Below are positions 6,858 through 16,560 of a stretch of 29,875 bases of DNA, piece by piece. Numbering within the stretch: the stretch's first letter is position 1; each line of letters begins with the position of its first letter. The notes beneath the pieces were generated by a model that was not told where the DNA came from, ran no database searches, and saw nothing but the letters and a program-made list of their open reading frames with translations. The DNA comes from Planctomycetota bacterium (GTDB lineage Bacteria > Planctomycetota > Phycisphaerae > WQYP01). Location: contig JAJZGH010000018.1 of NCBI GenBank assembly GCA_021798635.1, forward strand, positions 1-29,875, written 5' to 3'. Made by a program: the position numbers and the translations under genes.

Positions 6858-8354
6858 ATGAGACGTTCGATCATCATTGCAGGGTTGGTCATCTTGGCCG
6901 CGGTCGCCGGATTGGCGGCCGGATTATTTTTAGCGTCGGGGTCCGGGAAGAAGTCCGCAGGATCGGCCGGCATAACATCCACTTCCCGAGCGTCGGCGGT
7001 ATCTGTGGGAAAAATAGTGGCGGTTAAAACCAGGTCCAAACGCAAAATTCTATATTACTGGGATCCGATGGTGGGGCCGTCATCTATCTCACCCAAACCG
7101 GGCATCAGTTCCATGGGGATGGCGCTTATTCCGGTTTATGCTCCACAAACAGGTGCCGCAATGGCGGGAGCGGTACTGGTCGATCCCGCCATGGTTCAAA
7201 ACATGGGCATCCAAACTTCGCGTGTCACTGTGGGGCCGCTGGTTCACCCCGTGCGCGTAGTTGGCTATCTGCGTGCGCCGGCACCAGATCGCTACAGCAT
7301 TACCATTCGCGCCGGCGGCTGGATCGGCAAGTTGTTTGCCACCACCAACGGAACATTTGTAAAAAAGGGGGCCAAGCTCTTCACGCTTTATAGTCCGCGC
7401 ATTGTGGCGGCGGAAGAGGAATTGGTCGCCGCGCAAAATTCGCTGGTGGCAGCGCGCAAAACCGCTGATGCATCCGCCATTCGCGATGCCCGTGAACTGG
7501 TGGAATCCGTGGAAATGCGGCTGCACTATCTCGGAGTCAGTTTGCCGCAGATAAAGAGCGTTGAACGCAGCCTGACAGCCTTAAAATATATAACGTTCTC
7601 CAGCCCGGCGAACGGCGTTCTGACGGATATTAAGGTTTACCAGAAATCACGGCTTAACGCCGGCGTGACAGCCATGCGTGTTGAGAATCTCTCGACGCTA
7701 TGGATGGATGCGTATGTGTATGAAAATCAGTTGCCATGGATTCGCATGGGACAACGCGTGGCCGCCCGAATCGCCGCATTTCCCGGTCACACGTTTGATG
7801 GAAAAATTATTTTTATTGATGCGCTTGAAAACCCGCAGAATCATAGCACAGCCGTTCGCATTGAACTGCCCAACGCCCGCGCTGAGTTACGGCCCGGAAT
7901 GTATGCCCTCGCCGATATCCATACGACGCCCTTCAAACACGCGATCCTGATACCGCGCCGTGCGGTCATCAACACAGGTACCGGCGAAGTCACTTTTGTG
8001 GAGATATCCCACGGTCACTTCGATCCCGTCAAGGTGCGAACCGGCCTGTCCGGCGGCATCGGCTTGAGGCATGTTCTGCAAGTGCTTTCCGGCGTTGGGC
8101 CCGGGCAAAAAGTTGTCACCAGCGGGCAGTTTATGATTGATGTCGAATCGCAACTCAATGAAATTAAATCCCGTTTCATGCCAAAAGTTCCGGATGCCGC
8201 CTCCGCACGGCCCCGGATCCGTACCACGTCGGCCCGAGCGGATGCGCCGAAAAAGCCGCTTGGCGGATCGCCTGCCGGAGCGGCAAAAACCGCCGCCATG
8301 CCCAAAGGAATGAAAATGCCGGCGACACATCCCCACTCTGCCTTACCCCAATAA
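6858..8354 (+). CDS. cusB: Heavy-metal RND efflux periplasmic adaptor (CusB-like)
   Basis: This is the membrane fusion subunit bridging the inner-membrane pump and the outer-membrane channel. Residues ~5-27 form an N-terminal hydrophobic anchor or signal. Residues ~63-94 are the small metal-binding domain found at the front of CusB/CzcB proteins, in its cysteine-free form (Y-Y-W-D-P-M ending S-M-G-M-A-L-I-P-V-Y). Barrel-sandwich and helical-hairpin regions follow (the A/E-rich hairpin is at about 185-220), then beta-barrel and membrane-proximal domains up to ~440. The last ~55 residues are a disordered Ala/Pro/Lys tail with a Met/His cluster (M481, M485, M487, H491, H493) that might bind Cu(I) or Ag(I). 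It is the first gene of a three-gene operon, 18 bp before cusA. The ribosome binding site (AGGA) is weak but reasonably placed. Confidence 0.9.
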   Translation: MRRSIIIAGLVILAAVAGLAAGLFLASGSGKKSAGSAGITSTSRASAVSVGKIVAVKTRSKRKILYYWDPMVGPSSISPKPGISSMGMALIPVYAPQTGAAMAGAVLVDPAMVQNMGIQTSRVTVGPLVHPVRVVGYLRAPAPDRYSITIRAGGWIGKLFATTNGTFVKKGAKLFTLYSPRIVAAEEELVAAQNSLVAARKTADASAIRDARELVESVEMRLHYLGVSLPQIKSVERSLTALKYITFSSPANGVLTDIKVYQKSRLNAGVTAMRVENLSTLWMDAYVYENQLPWIRMGQRVAARIAAFPGHTFDGKIIFIDALENPQNHSTAVRIELPNARAELRPGMYALADIHTTPFKHAILIPRRAVINTGTGEVTFVEISHGHFDPVKVRTGLSGGIGLRHVLQVLSGVGPGQKVVTSGQFMIDVESQLNEIKSRFMPKVPDAASARPRIRTTSARADAPKKPLGGSPAGAAKTAAMPKGMKMPATHPHSALPQ

Positions 8355-8372
8355 AAGAGACTGGATCAAACC

Positions 8373-11300
8373 ATGATTCGAAAAATCATAGAAGTGTCAA
8401 TTAAAAACCGCGTGCTGGTGCTGCTGCTTTTCGCAATGGTTATAGCGGTCGCCACGTGGGCGGCCTTTCACAGCAAATTAGATGCGGTGCCTGATCTATC
8501 AGATGTGCAGGTGCTGGTGCTGACAAACTATCCGGGCCAGTCGCCCGGCGTGGTGGAAAAGCAGGTGACTTATCCGCTGGAAACCCAGTTAATCCATGTG
8601 CCCGATGTGAAAGCTGTGCGCGGCCAGAGTATGTTCGAATATTCACTGATCACCGTCGTGTTCAAAAATGGCACGAATTTGTACTGGGCGCGTAGCCGTG
8701 TGCTGGAATATCTTAGCTACGCCAAAGCCTTGCTTCCCGCCGGCGTTAATCCGCAGCTTGGTCCGGACGCCACTGGATCTGGCTGGGCGTATCAATATAT
8801 TTTGTTTCCGGGGTGGTATTGCAAGAATCATCCCGGTGGAATCTGGCATGATCCAGCCCAAAATAAATGGTACGCCCATCGCAGTTCGGCACCGGCCGCA
8901 GCCCGCGTCCGGCTGGTGCTGGTTCGGGCTTTTGACAAGCCTGGCACCTCACCTTTGTCGCACCAACCTCTGGTTGCCAGCAATCTTAATCTGGGGCAAC
9001 TGCGATCACTGCAGGATTGGTTTGTGCGTTATCAGTTGGAAGCGGTGCCCGGGGTTTCAGAAGTTGCCGGAATCGGCGGCTTCACGGTGGAATACCAGGT
9101 GGTGTTAAATCCGAACAAACTGTTGGCTTACCATCTGGGTGTCAACCAGGTCATCCGCGATGTGCAACAGTCCAATAATGACGTGGGCGGAGCGGTGATC
9201 GACCGCAGTGGATTTGAATATATTGTCCGCAGTCGCGGCTACCTCAAAAATCTCGCCCAACTGCGATCCGTGCCGGTGGGACAGGCAACGGACGGTACAC
9301 CGATTCTCCTAAGCGATGTCGCGACAGTCCAGAAAGCCGGTGCACAGCGCCAGGGAATTCTGGATTGGAATGGCCGGGGTGAAACGGTCGGCGGCATTGT
9401 GGTGGTACGTTACGGAGCAGATACATTCCGCGTCGTCACAGCGGTCAAAAAGAAGATCGCGGCTCTGGCCGCCAGTTTACCTCCGGGCGTCATGTTCAAA
9501 ACCGGCTATGATCGCGTCAATCTGATCAACCGGTCCATCAACACGCTCTCTGACACGCTGACCGAGGAAATGATCGTCGTGGCCGTGATCTGCCTATTAT
9601 TTCTCCTGCATGGCCGCAGCGCCCTGGTAGCAATCACGGTCATTCCATCCAGCATGATTATCAGTCTGGCGATTCTGTATTGGCTTAACATCAGCGCCAA
9701 TATCATGAGCTTAAGCGGCATCGCCATCGCGATTGGAGTGGTGGTGGATTCAGCTATTGTCATGATTGAAAACGCGCACCAGCATATCAACCGCGATGAG
9801 ATCCGCGTGCAAGCCGGTCATCCGCCCACGCCCCGTGCCGAGCTGATTCTGACCGCCGCATCGGAAGTCGGCCCCAGTTTGTTTTTCAGCCTCCTGATTA
9901 TCACGGTGAGCTTTCTGCCGATTTTCGTTCTGCCCGGCGAAAGCGGAAAAATGTTCAGCCCCTTAGCCCTGACGAAAACCTTTGCCATTGCCTCGGCGTC
10001 GCTGCTGTCGATTACCATTGTGCCGGTGCTGATGATCTATTTTATTACGCCCCGATTCTTTCCCAAAACCTGGGCATGGTGGATCTGGTTGCCGTTGGCC
10101 ATCGTGATTATTTTCGGCCCCGCCGTCGGATTGTATTGGGCGATGGGCCACGATGGCGGCCTGTTGGCACGTTACGGCTGGTGGATTTGCGGCGGCTGGA
10201 TGATCCTTGCGGCGTTGCTGGTATTGCCGCAAAACATCATCCATGAGGAACACAATGTTATCGCCACGTTGCTGCAGATCATTTTTGATCCCATTTTTCG
10301 GGCAGCCATGTTTTTGCGCTGGCCGCTGATCCTCGTGGCCGCGGTTTTATGCATCTCGGTGATCTGGCCGTTTAGTCGTTTGGGTACGCAATTTACCCCG
10401 CCGCTTTATGAAGGCGACCTGGAATATATGCCGACAACGTATCCCGGCATCAGTGTGGGATCAGCTAAAACAGTATTGCAACAGAGTGACAAAATTATCA
10501 AAAGCTTTCCGGAGGTCAAGAGTGTATGGGGACAGATCGGCCGCGCCGATACCGCCACCGACAGCGCCCCGCTGAATATGATTGATACGATCATCCGGCT
10601 TAAACGCCGTAATCAGTGGCCGGTGGTGGACGTTCCCCGCTTCTATCATTCCTGGCCGCATTGGCTGCAATGGCCCTGCAAGCATACGTTTTGGCCCGAC
10701 CGGGCACCGGTGACGCTAAGGCAGGTTATGAATGGCTGGACGGACGCGGCGGGTCACTATCATGAAGGGATGAATCAGGCGCTGAAGATACCGGGATTTG
10801 CCGCGTACTGGACGATGCCCATCGCCAATCGAGTCAACATGGCCAACACCGGGAGTAAAACGTTGCTGGGAATTCGCGTGTTCGGTTCAAACCTTGGCGT
10901 GCTGGGCAAAGTGTCCAATGCCATTGCGCAAACGCTGCAACAGGTCCAGGGCACCGGCAGCTCCATCGCCAATCAACCGCTCGGCGGCTACTATTTGGAT
11001 ATTCATGTCAATCGTCTGGTCGCAGCCCGCTATGGCCTCACGCAAGCGGCGGTACAGCGTATTATCAGCGTAGCTATTGGGGGTGAACCCATCGGTACGA
11101 TGGTGCTGGGGCTGCAGCGGCTGCCGATCAATGTCCGCTATGACCGCAATCTTCGCGGCAGTATTTCCGAGCTTAAACAATTACCTATAGCCGCACCGGA
11201 TGGCACGTTCATCACGCTGGGTATGCTTGCCCACATCCACTACAGCTCCGGGCCGCCCGAAATCGACAGCCAGGATGCCATGACGGTCAATTACATCAAT

Positions 11301-12017
11301 ATCACTACTACCGGCGGTGATACCGTGGGGTATGTTCGCCGAGCCAATGCGGCAATCCGATCGCACGTAACCCTGCCGCCCGGTTACACCTATCAGTGGA
11401 TCGGTTTGTACAAACAGATTCAGCAAGCCAATGCCCGATTGAAGCTTGCCGTGCCGATGGTGCTGCTGACGATATTTATTCTGTTGTTCGTGGCCACCGG
11501 CAGCGTAGGCCGCGTGCTGGGCGTGCTGTTGTCGGTGCCATTTGGGTTGGTGGGGGCCATCTGGGCTTTGTATTTCCTGCATTACCAGATATCCGTGGCG
11601 GTGTGGGTGGGTATTATCGCATTGTCCGGACTTTGCGCTGAAATGGGCTTGGTGCTGCTGCTGTATCTGGATGTGAGTTTTGCTCAGGCGAAAAAATCCG
11701 GATTATTACGCGACAAGCATGACCTTTTTAATGCTGTGCACACCGGCGCGGTTCGCCGCATCCGGCCGCAAACCATGACCGTATGCGCGGCCCTGATCGG
11801 CCTGACGCCGCTGTTATGGGTTCACGGGGCCGGCGCCACGGTCATGCGCCGCCTGGCGGCACCCATGATCGGCGGATTGGGAAGCGCGTTTGTTCTGGAA
11901 CTTCTGGTTTTGCCCGCGCTATATTACCTCGTGATGGCCTGGCACCTGCGGGGGCATTTCGCCAACCAACAGGCAAAGCCTAGTAGCCATACCCCCAGCG
12001 AAGGAGACCTCCCATGA
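8373..12017 (+). CDS. cusA: Heavy-metal RND efflux pump inner-membrane transporter (CusA-like), enlarged
   Basis: This is the proton-driven pump of the tripartite metal exporter. The N-terminus (I-I-E-V-S-I-K-N-R), P-D-L-S-D-V-Q-V near residue 40 and the TM4 signature V-V-V-D-S-A-I-V-M-I-E-N-A-H (D459) are typical of HME-RND proteins. The signature is closest to the monovalent Cu/Ag (CusA) class rather than the Zn/Co/Ni (CzcA) class. At 1214 residues it is well above the usual ~1045. The excess lies in at least three places: about 50 residues at 147-200 (containing W-Y-C-K-N-H-P), a stretch with two extra hydrophobic segments at about 570-625, and a Trp/His-rich insert at about 750-785 (S-W-P-H-W-L-Q-W-P-C-K-H). 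It overlaps cusC by 4 bp (ATGA). The ribosome binding site is AAAGAGA. Confidence 0.93.
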   Translation: MIRKIIEVSIKNRVLVLLLFAMVIAVATWAAFHSKLDAVPDLSDVQVLVLTNYPGQSPGVVEKQVTYPLETQLIHVPDVKAVRGQSMFEYSLITVVFKNGTNLYWARSRVLEYLSYAKALLPAGVNPQLGPDATGSGWAYQYILFPGWYCKNHPGGIWHDPAQNKWYAHRSSAPAAARVRLVLVRAFDKPGTSPLSHQPLVASNLNLGQLRSLQDWFVRYQLEAVPGVSEVAGIGGFTVEYQVVLNPNKLLAYHLGVNQVIRDVQQSNNDVGGAVIDRSGFEYIVRSRGYLKNLAQLRSVPVGQATDGTPILLSDVATVQKAGAQRQGILDWNGRGETVGGIVVVRYGADTFRVVTAVKKKIAALAASLPPGVMFKTGYDRVNLINRSINTLSDTLTEEMIVVAVICLLFLLHGRSALVAITVIPSSMIISLAILYWLNISANIMSLSGIAIAIGVVVDSAIVMIENAHQHINRDEIRVQAGHPPTPRAELILTAASEVGPSLFFSLLIITVSFLPIFVLPGESGKMFSPLALTKTFAIASASLLSITIVPVLMIYFITPRFFPKTWAWWIWLPLAIVIIFGPAVGLYWAMGHDGGLLARYGWWICGGWMILAALLVLPQNIIHEEHNVIATLLQIIFDPIFRAAMFLRWPLILVAAVLCISVIWPFSRLGTQFTPPLYEGDLEYMPTTYPGISVGSAKTVLQQSDKIIKSFPEVKSVWGQIGRADTATDSAPLNMIDTIIRLKRRNQWPVVDVPRFYHSWPHWLQWPCKHTFWPDRAPVTLRQVMNGWTDAAGHYHEGMNQALKIPGFAAYWTMPIANRVNMANTGSKTLLGIRVFGSNLGVLGKVSNAIAQTLQQVQGTGSSIANQPLGGYYLDIHVNRLVAARYGLTQAAVQRIISVAIGGEPIGTMVLGLQRLPINVRYDRNLRGSISELKQLPIAAPDGTFITLGMLAHIHYSSGPPEIDSQDAMTVNYINITTTGGDTVGYVRRANAAIRSHVTLPPGYTYQWIGLYKQIQQANARLKLAVPMVLLTIFILLFVATGSVGRVLGVLLSVPFGLVGAIWALYFLHYQISVAVWVGIIALSGLCAEMGLVLLLYLDVSFAQAKKSGLLRDKHDLFNAVHTGAVRRIRPQTMTVCAALIGLTPLLWVHGAGATVMRRLAAPMIGGLGSAFVLELLVLPALYYLVMAWHLRGHFANQQAKPSSHTPSEGDLP

Positions 12018-13360
12018 AACCGTATCGCGCAACTTTGGCACCCTTGGCCGCCGTACTTTTGCTTGGAGCCGCCGGATTATTGGCCGGTTGTACTGTCACA
12101 CCGCAGGGTGAGAATTCTCTGCGCCGCGCAGCGGCCTTAGCGGGCAAACCATACGAAAGGCCATACGCTCAACGCCATATTCCTCCGCTGCCACTTAAGG
12201 CCACCTCTTCCCAGTTGGTCCGATTCGCGCTATTAAACAGTCCGGAAGTGGAACAGGCTTATTGGCAGTGGCGTGCGGCCATTGAACAGATTCCCCAAGC
12301 CGGTACCCAAGCCACTACTCTGATGCTTAATGCCGGGACAACGCTGCAAAACGGCCAGGCATCGCTGGCCAATACCATTCTGGGTGCCGGTAATATGACC
12401 GGCAGCGATATCCGTTGGCCGTCCAAACTCACCACACAGGCCCGGGCGGCGCTGGAATCGGCGCGGGCTGCGGGCTGGCGGTATCGTGCGGCGATTTTCG
12501 CGGTTCGCCGTGCTGTGCTGGTTGCTTGGTATCGCTATGCCAGAACCGCAGCAGTGCTGCAACTGAATCAACGCCGGCGGCAGTTTCTTACCACCATCGC
12601 CGCTCTGAGCCGCGCCGGTATCAGTACGGGCGGTCGGCCGGCAGCGGGGTGGCTGGTCAGCCAGAACGCTGTTGATGAAATTGACGTGCAAATCATCGCT
12701 CTTCAGCATCAGTTGCCCCGTGACTTGGCGGCGCTTAACGGTGTTCTAGGACGTCCCCCGGCAGCGCCGATGAATCCTCCGCGGGCCGTTCCGGCTTTAT
12801 CCCTGTCGCGATTCGGACCAAAACAACTGTGGCTTCTGGCCGCCCATCGGAATCCGCAATTACGCGGTCTGGCACGCGATATCTCCGCGAACCGCTTTGA
12901 CATTCGCCGGGCTCAACAGCAGTACATCCCCAATTTTGATATTGGCCTTACCAGCAGCTTGGATGGTACCGCGCAGAGTTTTTCCGGAGCGCTGGTTGTG
13001 CCTGTGCTGCGGTACAAGGCCATCAACGCCGCGATCGCGCAGGCCAGAGATCAGCTTCGAGCCGCGCAATCGGCAAGGCGCAGCGCGCACGTTACTTTGG
13101 CGGCACAACTGCTTGGGGATGTGATCGCTACGCACAATGATTATCGGCAGATAGAGCTTTTTCAAAATTCAATACTGCCCCGCCTGAAGATCATTGTCTT
13201 TCTGGCCCGCGCCGATTATCAGCAGGGCAACGGGGGAATAGACCGGGAGATTAAATCGCAAAATGAGCTTCTAGCGATCCGACAAACGCTTGTGGACTTG
13301 CAAGCGGATCTGGATATCCGTATCGCGGATATGGATGCCATCATCGCCGCACCGCTGTAA
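12014..13360 (+). CDS. cusC: Outer-membrane efflux lipoprotein (TolC/CusC family)
   Basis: This is the channel subunit that completes the tripartite exporter. The 448-residue protein has a signal peptide ending in a strong lipobox (G-L-L-A-G-C at about residues 21-26), then the two repeated outer-membrane-efflux-protein halves made of long Ala/Gln/Arg-rich helices. Examples are the segments around residues 70-115 and 290-360, where R-A-A-Q-S-A-R-R-S-A-H-V-T-L is typical. Its ATG overlaps the cusA stop (ATGA), with GGAG in the preceding bases, so translational coupling is likely. No metallochaperone (CusF) gene follows. Confidence 0.9.
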   Translation: MKPYRATLAPLAAVLLLGAAGLLAGCTVTPQGENSLRRAAALAGKPYERPYAQRHIPPLPLKATSSQLVRFALLNSPEVEQAYWQWRAAIEQIPQAGTQATTLMLNAGTTLQNGQASLANTILGAGNMTGSDIRWPSKLTTQARAALESARAAGWRYRAAIFAVRRAVLVAWYRYARTAAVLQLNQRRRQFLTTIAALSRAGISTGGRPAAGWLVSQNAVDEIDVQIIALQHQLPRDLAALNGVLGRPPAAPMNPPRAVPALSLSRFGPKQLWLLAAHRNPQLRGLARDISANRFDIRRAQQQYIPNFDIGLTSSLDGTAQSFSGALVVPVLRYKAINAAIAQARDQLRAAQSARRSAHVTLAAQLLGDVIATHNDYRQIELFQNSILPRLKIIVFLARADYQQGNGGIDREIKSQNELLAIRQTLVDLQADLDIRIADMDAIIAAPL

Positions 13361-13524
13361 TCCCGGTTCGCCTTAATCGAGGCACAACCTGGGGCCAACA
13401 CGTTTGAAAATGACGATGGGAGTGGATCGGTTATTTCTTGCGGGACTTGTTAAGACCGGCGTTGTGTTTTAAGCTACCACTTGGAAGTATGAGTGATCCA
13501 CAACTTTGAAAGGCTTTTCTAATC
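13361..13524. other. Short gap between the cus operon and icd
   Basis: 164 bp. No hairpin with a T-run follows cusC. The icd promoter is presumably here, but no confident -35/-10 pair is seen. AAAGG lies 12 bases before the icd ATG. Confidence 0.35.
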
Positions 13525-14811
13525 ATGAGTACCAGCGAATTTACCAATGTACAGGTTCCCGCGCACGGACAACCCATCACCATGGGGGCGGACAAAAAGC
13601 TCCATGTTCCGGATCATCCCATTCTGCCGTTTATTGAAGGCGACGGTACCGGCCCGGACATCTGGCGGGCATCGGTGCGGGTCTTTGATGCGGCGGTGGA
13701 AAAATCGTACAAGGGAAAGCGTAAAATTGCCTGGATGGAAGTGTACGCCGGAGAAAAATCATTCCTGAAATTCAAAACCGGCGAACCGGTTGGCGACGCC
13801 AAAGCCTGGCTGCCTGATGATACCGTCAATGCATTTCGCAAATTTCTGGTGGGCATTAAAGGGCCGCTGACCACGCCGGTGGGCGGAGGAATACGATCTC
13901 TTAATGTCGCGTTGCGGCAACAGTTGGACTTATACGTATGCGTGCGGCCCGTGCGCTATTTTGCCGGGGTGCCCAGTCCGGTGAAGCGCCCGGAAGCGGT
14001 TAATATGGTGATTTACCGCGAGAACACTGAAGATATTTATGCCGGGATCGAATGGCCCGCCGGTTCGCCGGAAGCGCAAAAGATTTTGAAATTCATTGAA
14101 ACTGAATTTCCACAAACATTTAAGAAAGTCCGTTTCCCCGCCACGTCCGGCGTGGGCATCAAACCTGTCAGTAAAGAGGGTTCCCAGCGGTTGATCGCGG
14201 CGGCGATCGATTACGCCATTGCGCATAAGCGCAAAAGCGTTAACCTGGTTCATAAGGGCAACATTATGAAGTACACGGAAGGGGCCTTCCGTGACTGGGG
14301 ATATCAACTGGCCAAGGAAAAATATGGCGCTGTTGAGATCGATGGAGGCCCCTGGTGCAGGTTGCCCAATGGTATTGTTATTAAAGATTCGATCGCGGAC
14401 ATTACCCTCCAGCAGGTGCTCACACGCCCGGAGGAATTTGATGTTATTGCCACCCTGAATCTTAATGGCGATTACTTAAGCGACGCGCTGGCGGCACAAG
14501 TCGGCGGGATCGGGATCGCGCCGGGCGGGAATATCAATTATCATACCGGCCACGCGGTGTTTGAAGCCACCCATGGCACAGCTCCGAAATATGCGAATCA
14601 GGATAAGGTAAACCCAGGCAGCGTGATACTTTCCGGTGTGATGATGCTGGAGCATCTCGGTTGGCAGGAAGCCGCCGATTCCATTGTCAAGAGCCTCGAA
14701 CGTACCATCGGTGATAAGATAGTAACCTACGATTTTGCCCGGCTCATGACCGGTGCTAAAGAGGTGAAATGCAGTGAGTTTGCCGATGCCCTGATTCGCA
14801 ATCTGGCCTGA
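13525..14811 (+). CDS. icd: Isocitrate dehydrogenase, NADP-dependent
   Basis: This TCA-cycle enzyme oxidatively decarboxylates isocitrate to 2-oxoglutarate. The 428-residue protein aligns end to end with E. coli Icd: [12 protein letters not shown] near the N-terminus, and the substrate loop [13 protein letters not shown] with S125 corresponding to the regulatory Ser113 of E. coli. It also has [14 protein letters not shown], the metal-site region, and [16 protein letters not shown]. The Lys-Tyr of A-P-K-Y and the Tyr/Arg of T-Y-D-F-A-R-L-M are the residues that favour NADP over NAD. No isocitrate lyase or IDH kinase gene is nearby. It appears to be a single-gene unit. Confidence 0.97.
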   Translation: MSTSEFTNVQVPAHGQPITMGADKKLHVPDHPILPFIEGDGTGPDIWRASVRVFDAAVEKSYKGKRKIAWMEVYAGEKSFLKFKTGEPVGDAKAWLPDDTVNAFRKFLVGIKGPLTTPVGGGIRSLNVALRQQLDLYVCVRPVRYFAGVPSPVKRPEAVNMVIYRENTEDIYAGIEWPAGSPEAQKILKFIETEFPQTFKKVRFPATSGVGIKPVSKEGSQRLIAAAIDYAIAHKRKSVNLVHKGNIMKYTEGAFRDWGYQLAKEKYGAVEIDGGPWCRLPNGIVIKDSIADITLQQVLTRPEEFDVIATLNLNGDYLSDALAAQVGGIGIAPGGNINYHTGHAVFEATHGTAPKYANQDKVNPGSVILSGVMMLEHLGWQEAADSIVKSLERTIGDKIVTYDFARLMTGAKEVKCSEFADALIRNLA

Positions 14812-14879
14812 CGCCCGGAAACCGCCTATAATTATGGTGTTGGAAAGCACCGAAAAAGCGCTTGCAGCGATGGCGTGGT

Positions 14880-14924
14880 GACTATAAGGTATATAGTCCG
14901 ACCATGGGCTTAGTAATACTAAGC
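14880..14924. promoter_or_regulatory. Pair of short palindromes upstream of the response-regulator gene
   Basis: GACTATA-AGGTA-TATAGTC lies at 14880-14898, and the nearly perfect palindrome GCTTAGTA-A-TACTAAGC at 14908-14924. The two are 9 bases apart, in the gap between icd and the receiver-domain gene. They could be operator half-sites or small RNA hairpins. A TATAAT sequence lies about 55 bases upstream, near 14825. Confidence 0.4.
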
Positions 14925-15016
14925 GCCGGAAGTTGATGGCGGATTCCACTGATGCAAATCAGCAGGAACAGGTGAATGGAAACATAAGTGCCCGCGTTGC
15001 GGCAAAAGGATTGATT

Positions 15017-15418
15017 ATGAGCGAACAATTCAAAGATAAAACGGTTCTTGTAGTGGATGATGATGCCGACGTTCTGGCCACCATCACTGCGGCCTTAGCA
15101 ACCACAGGAGCCAAAGTTATTTCCGCGGGCGACGGAAACACCGCTGTGGAAATGGCGGAAAAAGATCAACCCGATCTTATTGTTCTGGACATGATGTTGC
15201 CCAAACGCAGCGGCTTTCTGGTCGTGGAACGCATTAAAGCCCGTAAACCCAAGGGCAGCAAACCCTTTGTTATCATGATTACCGGCAACATGGGCACACG
15301 CCATAAAACCTATGCGGAAACCCTCGGTGTTGATGATTACATCAACAAACCGTTCCGCATTGATCGGCTCATTACATCTATGGATAAATTGCTTAACCCG
15401 GCCCCGGCGGCACAGTAA
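15017..15418 (+). CDS. Stand-alone response-regulator receiver domain protein
   Basis: This is a CheY-like single-domain receiver of 133 residues. It shows the acidic cluster V-V-D-D-D near residue 12, the phospho-acceptor D58 in L-I-V-L-D-M-M-L-P, the conserved Thr in I-M-I-T-G and K111 in I-N-K-P-F. No output domain follows, so it must act through protein-protein contact or in a phosphorelay. The ATG at 15017 is preceded by AAAGGA with good spacing; an upstream ATG in frame (14933) would add 28 non-conserved residues. No histidine kinase is adjacent, so its partner is unknown. It ends 36 bp before mutM, and co-transcription is possible. Confidence 0.92.
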   Translation: MSEQFKDKTVLVVDDDADVLATITAALATTGAKVISAGDGNTAVEMAEKDQPDLIVLDMMLPKRSGFLVVERIKARKPKGSKPFVIMITGNMGTRHKTYAETLGVDDYINKPFRIDRLITSMDKLLNPAPAAQ

Positions 15419-15454
15419 TCACGCCGCCCGGACGTCCGCAACTGGATAAAACCC

Positions 15455-16273
15455 ATGCCCGAGCTTCCCGAAGTCCAGGAAGTGCGTCGCACGCTTGAGC
15501 CATTTGTACTCAATGTGAAAATTGTTGATGTAAAAATCAATCGGAAAAGCTATGTCCGTTCCGGGGCCTCAGCGCTTGGTTCCCTCATTGGCCGTAAAGT
15601 TAACCGCACCGTCAGGCATGGGAAAAAACTTTTCTGCATTTTTGACGATGGGCAGGTCCTGCTGATTCATCTGGGGATGAGCGGCCGCATTGACTGCTGT
15701 GATCCCGAAACGCCGCTTGCGCCGCACACGCATTTTTCCATGCGTCTGGCCACGGGGGTGGAATTTCGTATGCAGGACGCGCGCCGCTTCGGCGGCCTGT
15801 GGCATTATCCCGACTGGGCGGCGGCGGAGAGATCGGAAATTACCGGGAAAATGGGCGTGGATGCCTTGGACGTTGCCGCCGCGCATTTTGCGCCTTGGCA
15901 CACTATGCGCAGCCGATTGAAAGCCCATCTATTATCCCAGCGCACCGTGGCAGGCCTGGGAAATATCTATGTCGATGAGTCACTTTGGCTGGCGCAACTC
16001 CATCCGCTGCAGGTGCTAGCCAAGCTCAAACCCCGACATCACGCGGCCTTGGCGGATGCCATCCATGCCGTATTAAATAAATCCATCAACATGGGCGGCA
16101 CAACCTTGCGTGATTATCGCAACGTCGCTCAACAGCGTGGCCGGTTCGCCAAAAGCTTGTGCGTCTACGGCCGCGCGGGACTGCCATGTCTGCGCTGCGG
16201 TGCCACGCTGGTCTCCAAAGTCATCGCCGGCCGCACCACGGTCTTCTGCACCCGATGTCAGAAAAGAATCTGA
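15455..16273 (+). CDS. mutM: Formamidopyrimidine-DNA glycosylase (MutM/Fpg)
   Basis: This base-excision repair enzyme removes 8-oxoguanine and ring-opened purines and nicks the abasic site. The N-terminus M-P-E-L-P-E-V carries the catalytic Pro2 and Glu3. The H-G-K-K segment and H-L-G-M-S-G-R are conserved around the active-site lysine. The helix-two-turn-helix region includes G-L-G-N-I-Y-V-D-E-S. The C-terminal zinc finger C-x2-C-x16-C-x2-C is intact (PCLRCG to FCTRCQ). At 272 residues the length is normal. The start is fixed because Pro2 must be the second residue. Confidence 0.97.
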   Translation: MPELPEVQEVRRTLEPFVLNVKIVDVKINRKSYVRSGASALGSLIGRKVNRTVRHGKKLFCIFDDGQVLLIHLGMSGRIDCCDPETPLAPHTHFSMRLATGVEFRMQDARRFGGLWHYPDWAAAERSEITGKMGVDALDVAAAHFAPWHTMRSRLKAHLLSQRTVAGLGNIYVDESLWLAQLHPLQVLAKLKPRHHAALADAIHAVLNKSINMGGTTLRDYRNVAQQRGRFAKSLCVYGRAGLPCLRCGATLVSKVIAGRTTVFCTRCQKRI

Positions 16274-16560
16274 TTACTACGTTGTCACCTACAACTTTCC
16301 ACAAATTCCGCGATTTTTTCGTGGCACGCCCGACCACAGCTTCTACAAACAACCACCTGGACGATCACGGCCCGGACGGTATCAAAGAGGTCTAGGTCCC
16401 CCAGGTTTCGGACCACCTCCCGGCTTCGGATTCGGCCCCCCGCGCAACCCATGAGAATGATCCACCCTCGAGGAATTCACCCAGGGCCTATCCGCCATGA
16501 GGCCGCCCGGCTTCAGAGGTTTCCGGTGGGAGGGGGGGGGCGACAGCTGCGCTTTGCGCC
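16274..16560. other. Gap between convergent mutM and GH127 genes
   Basis: 287 bp. One frame running off mutM gives a Gly/Pro/Phe-rich tail (about 16350-16454: G-P-P-G-F-G-P-P-P-G-F-G-F-G-P-P) but has no start codon of its own. A run of nine G (16532-16540) lies near the GH127 stop. No clear terminator is seen. Confidence 0.4.

Noticed and set aside
16110..16454. Gly/Pro/Phe-rich reading frame running out of mutM
   Set aside because: It has no start codon of its own outside mutM and no ribosome binding site; repetitive residues come from GC-rich sequence.
16532..16540. Run of nine G as a possible phase-variation tract
   Set aside because: It lies outside any coding frame or recognisable promoter, so there is nothing for it to switch.
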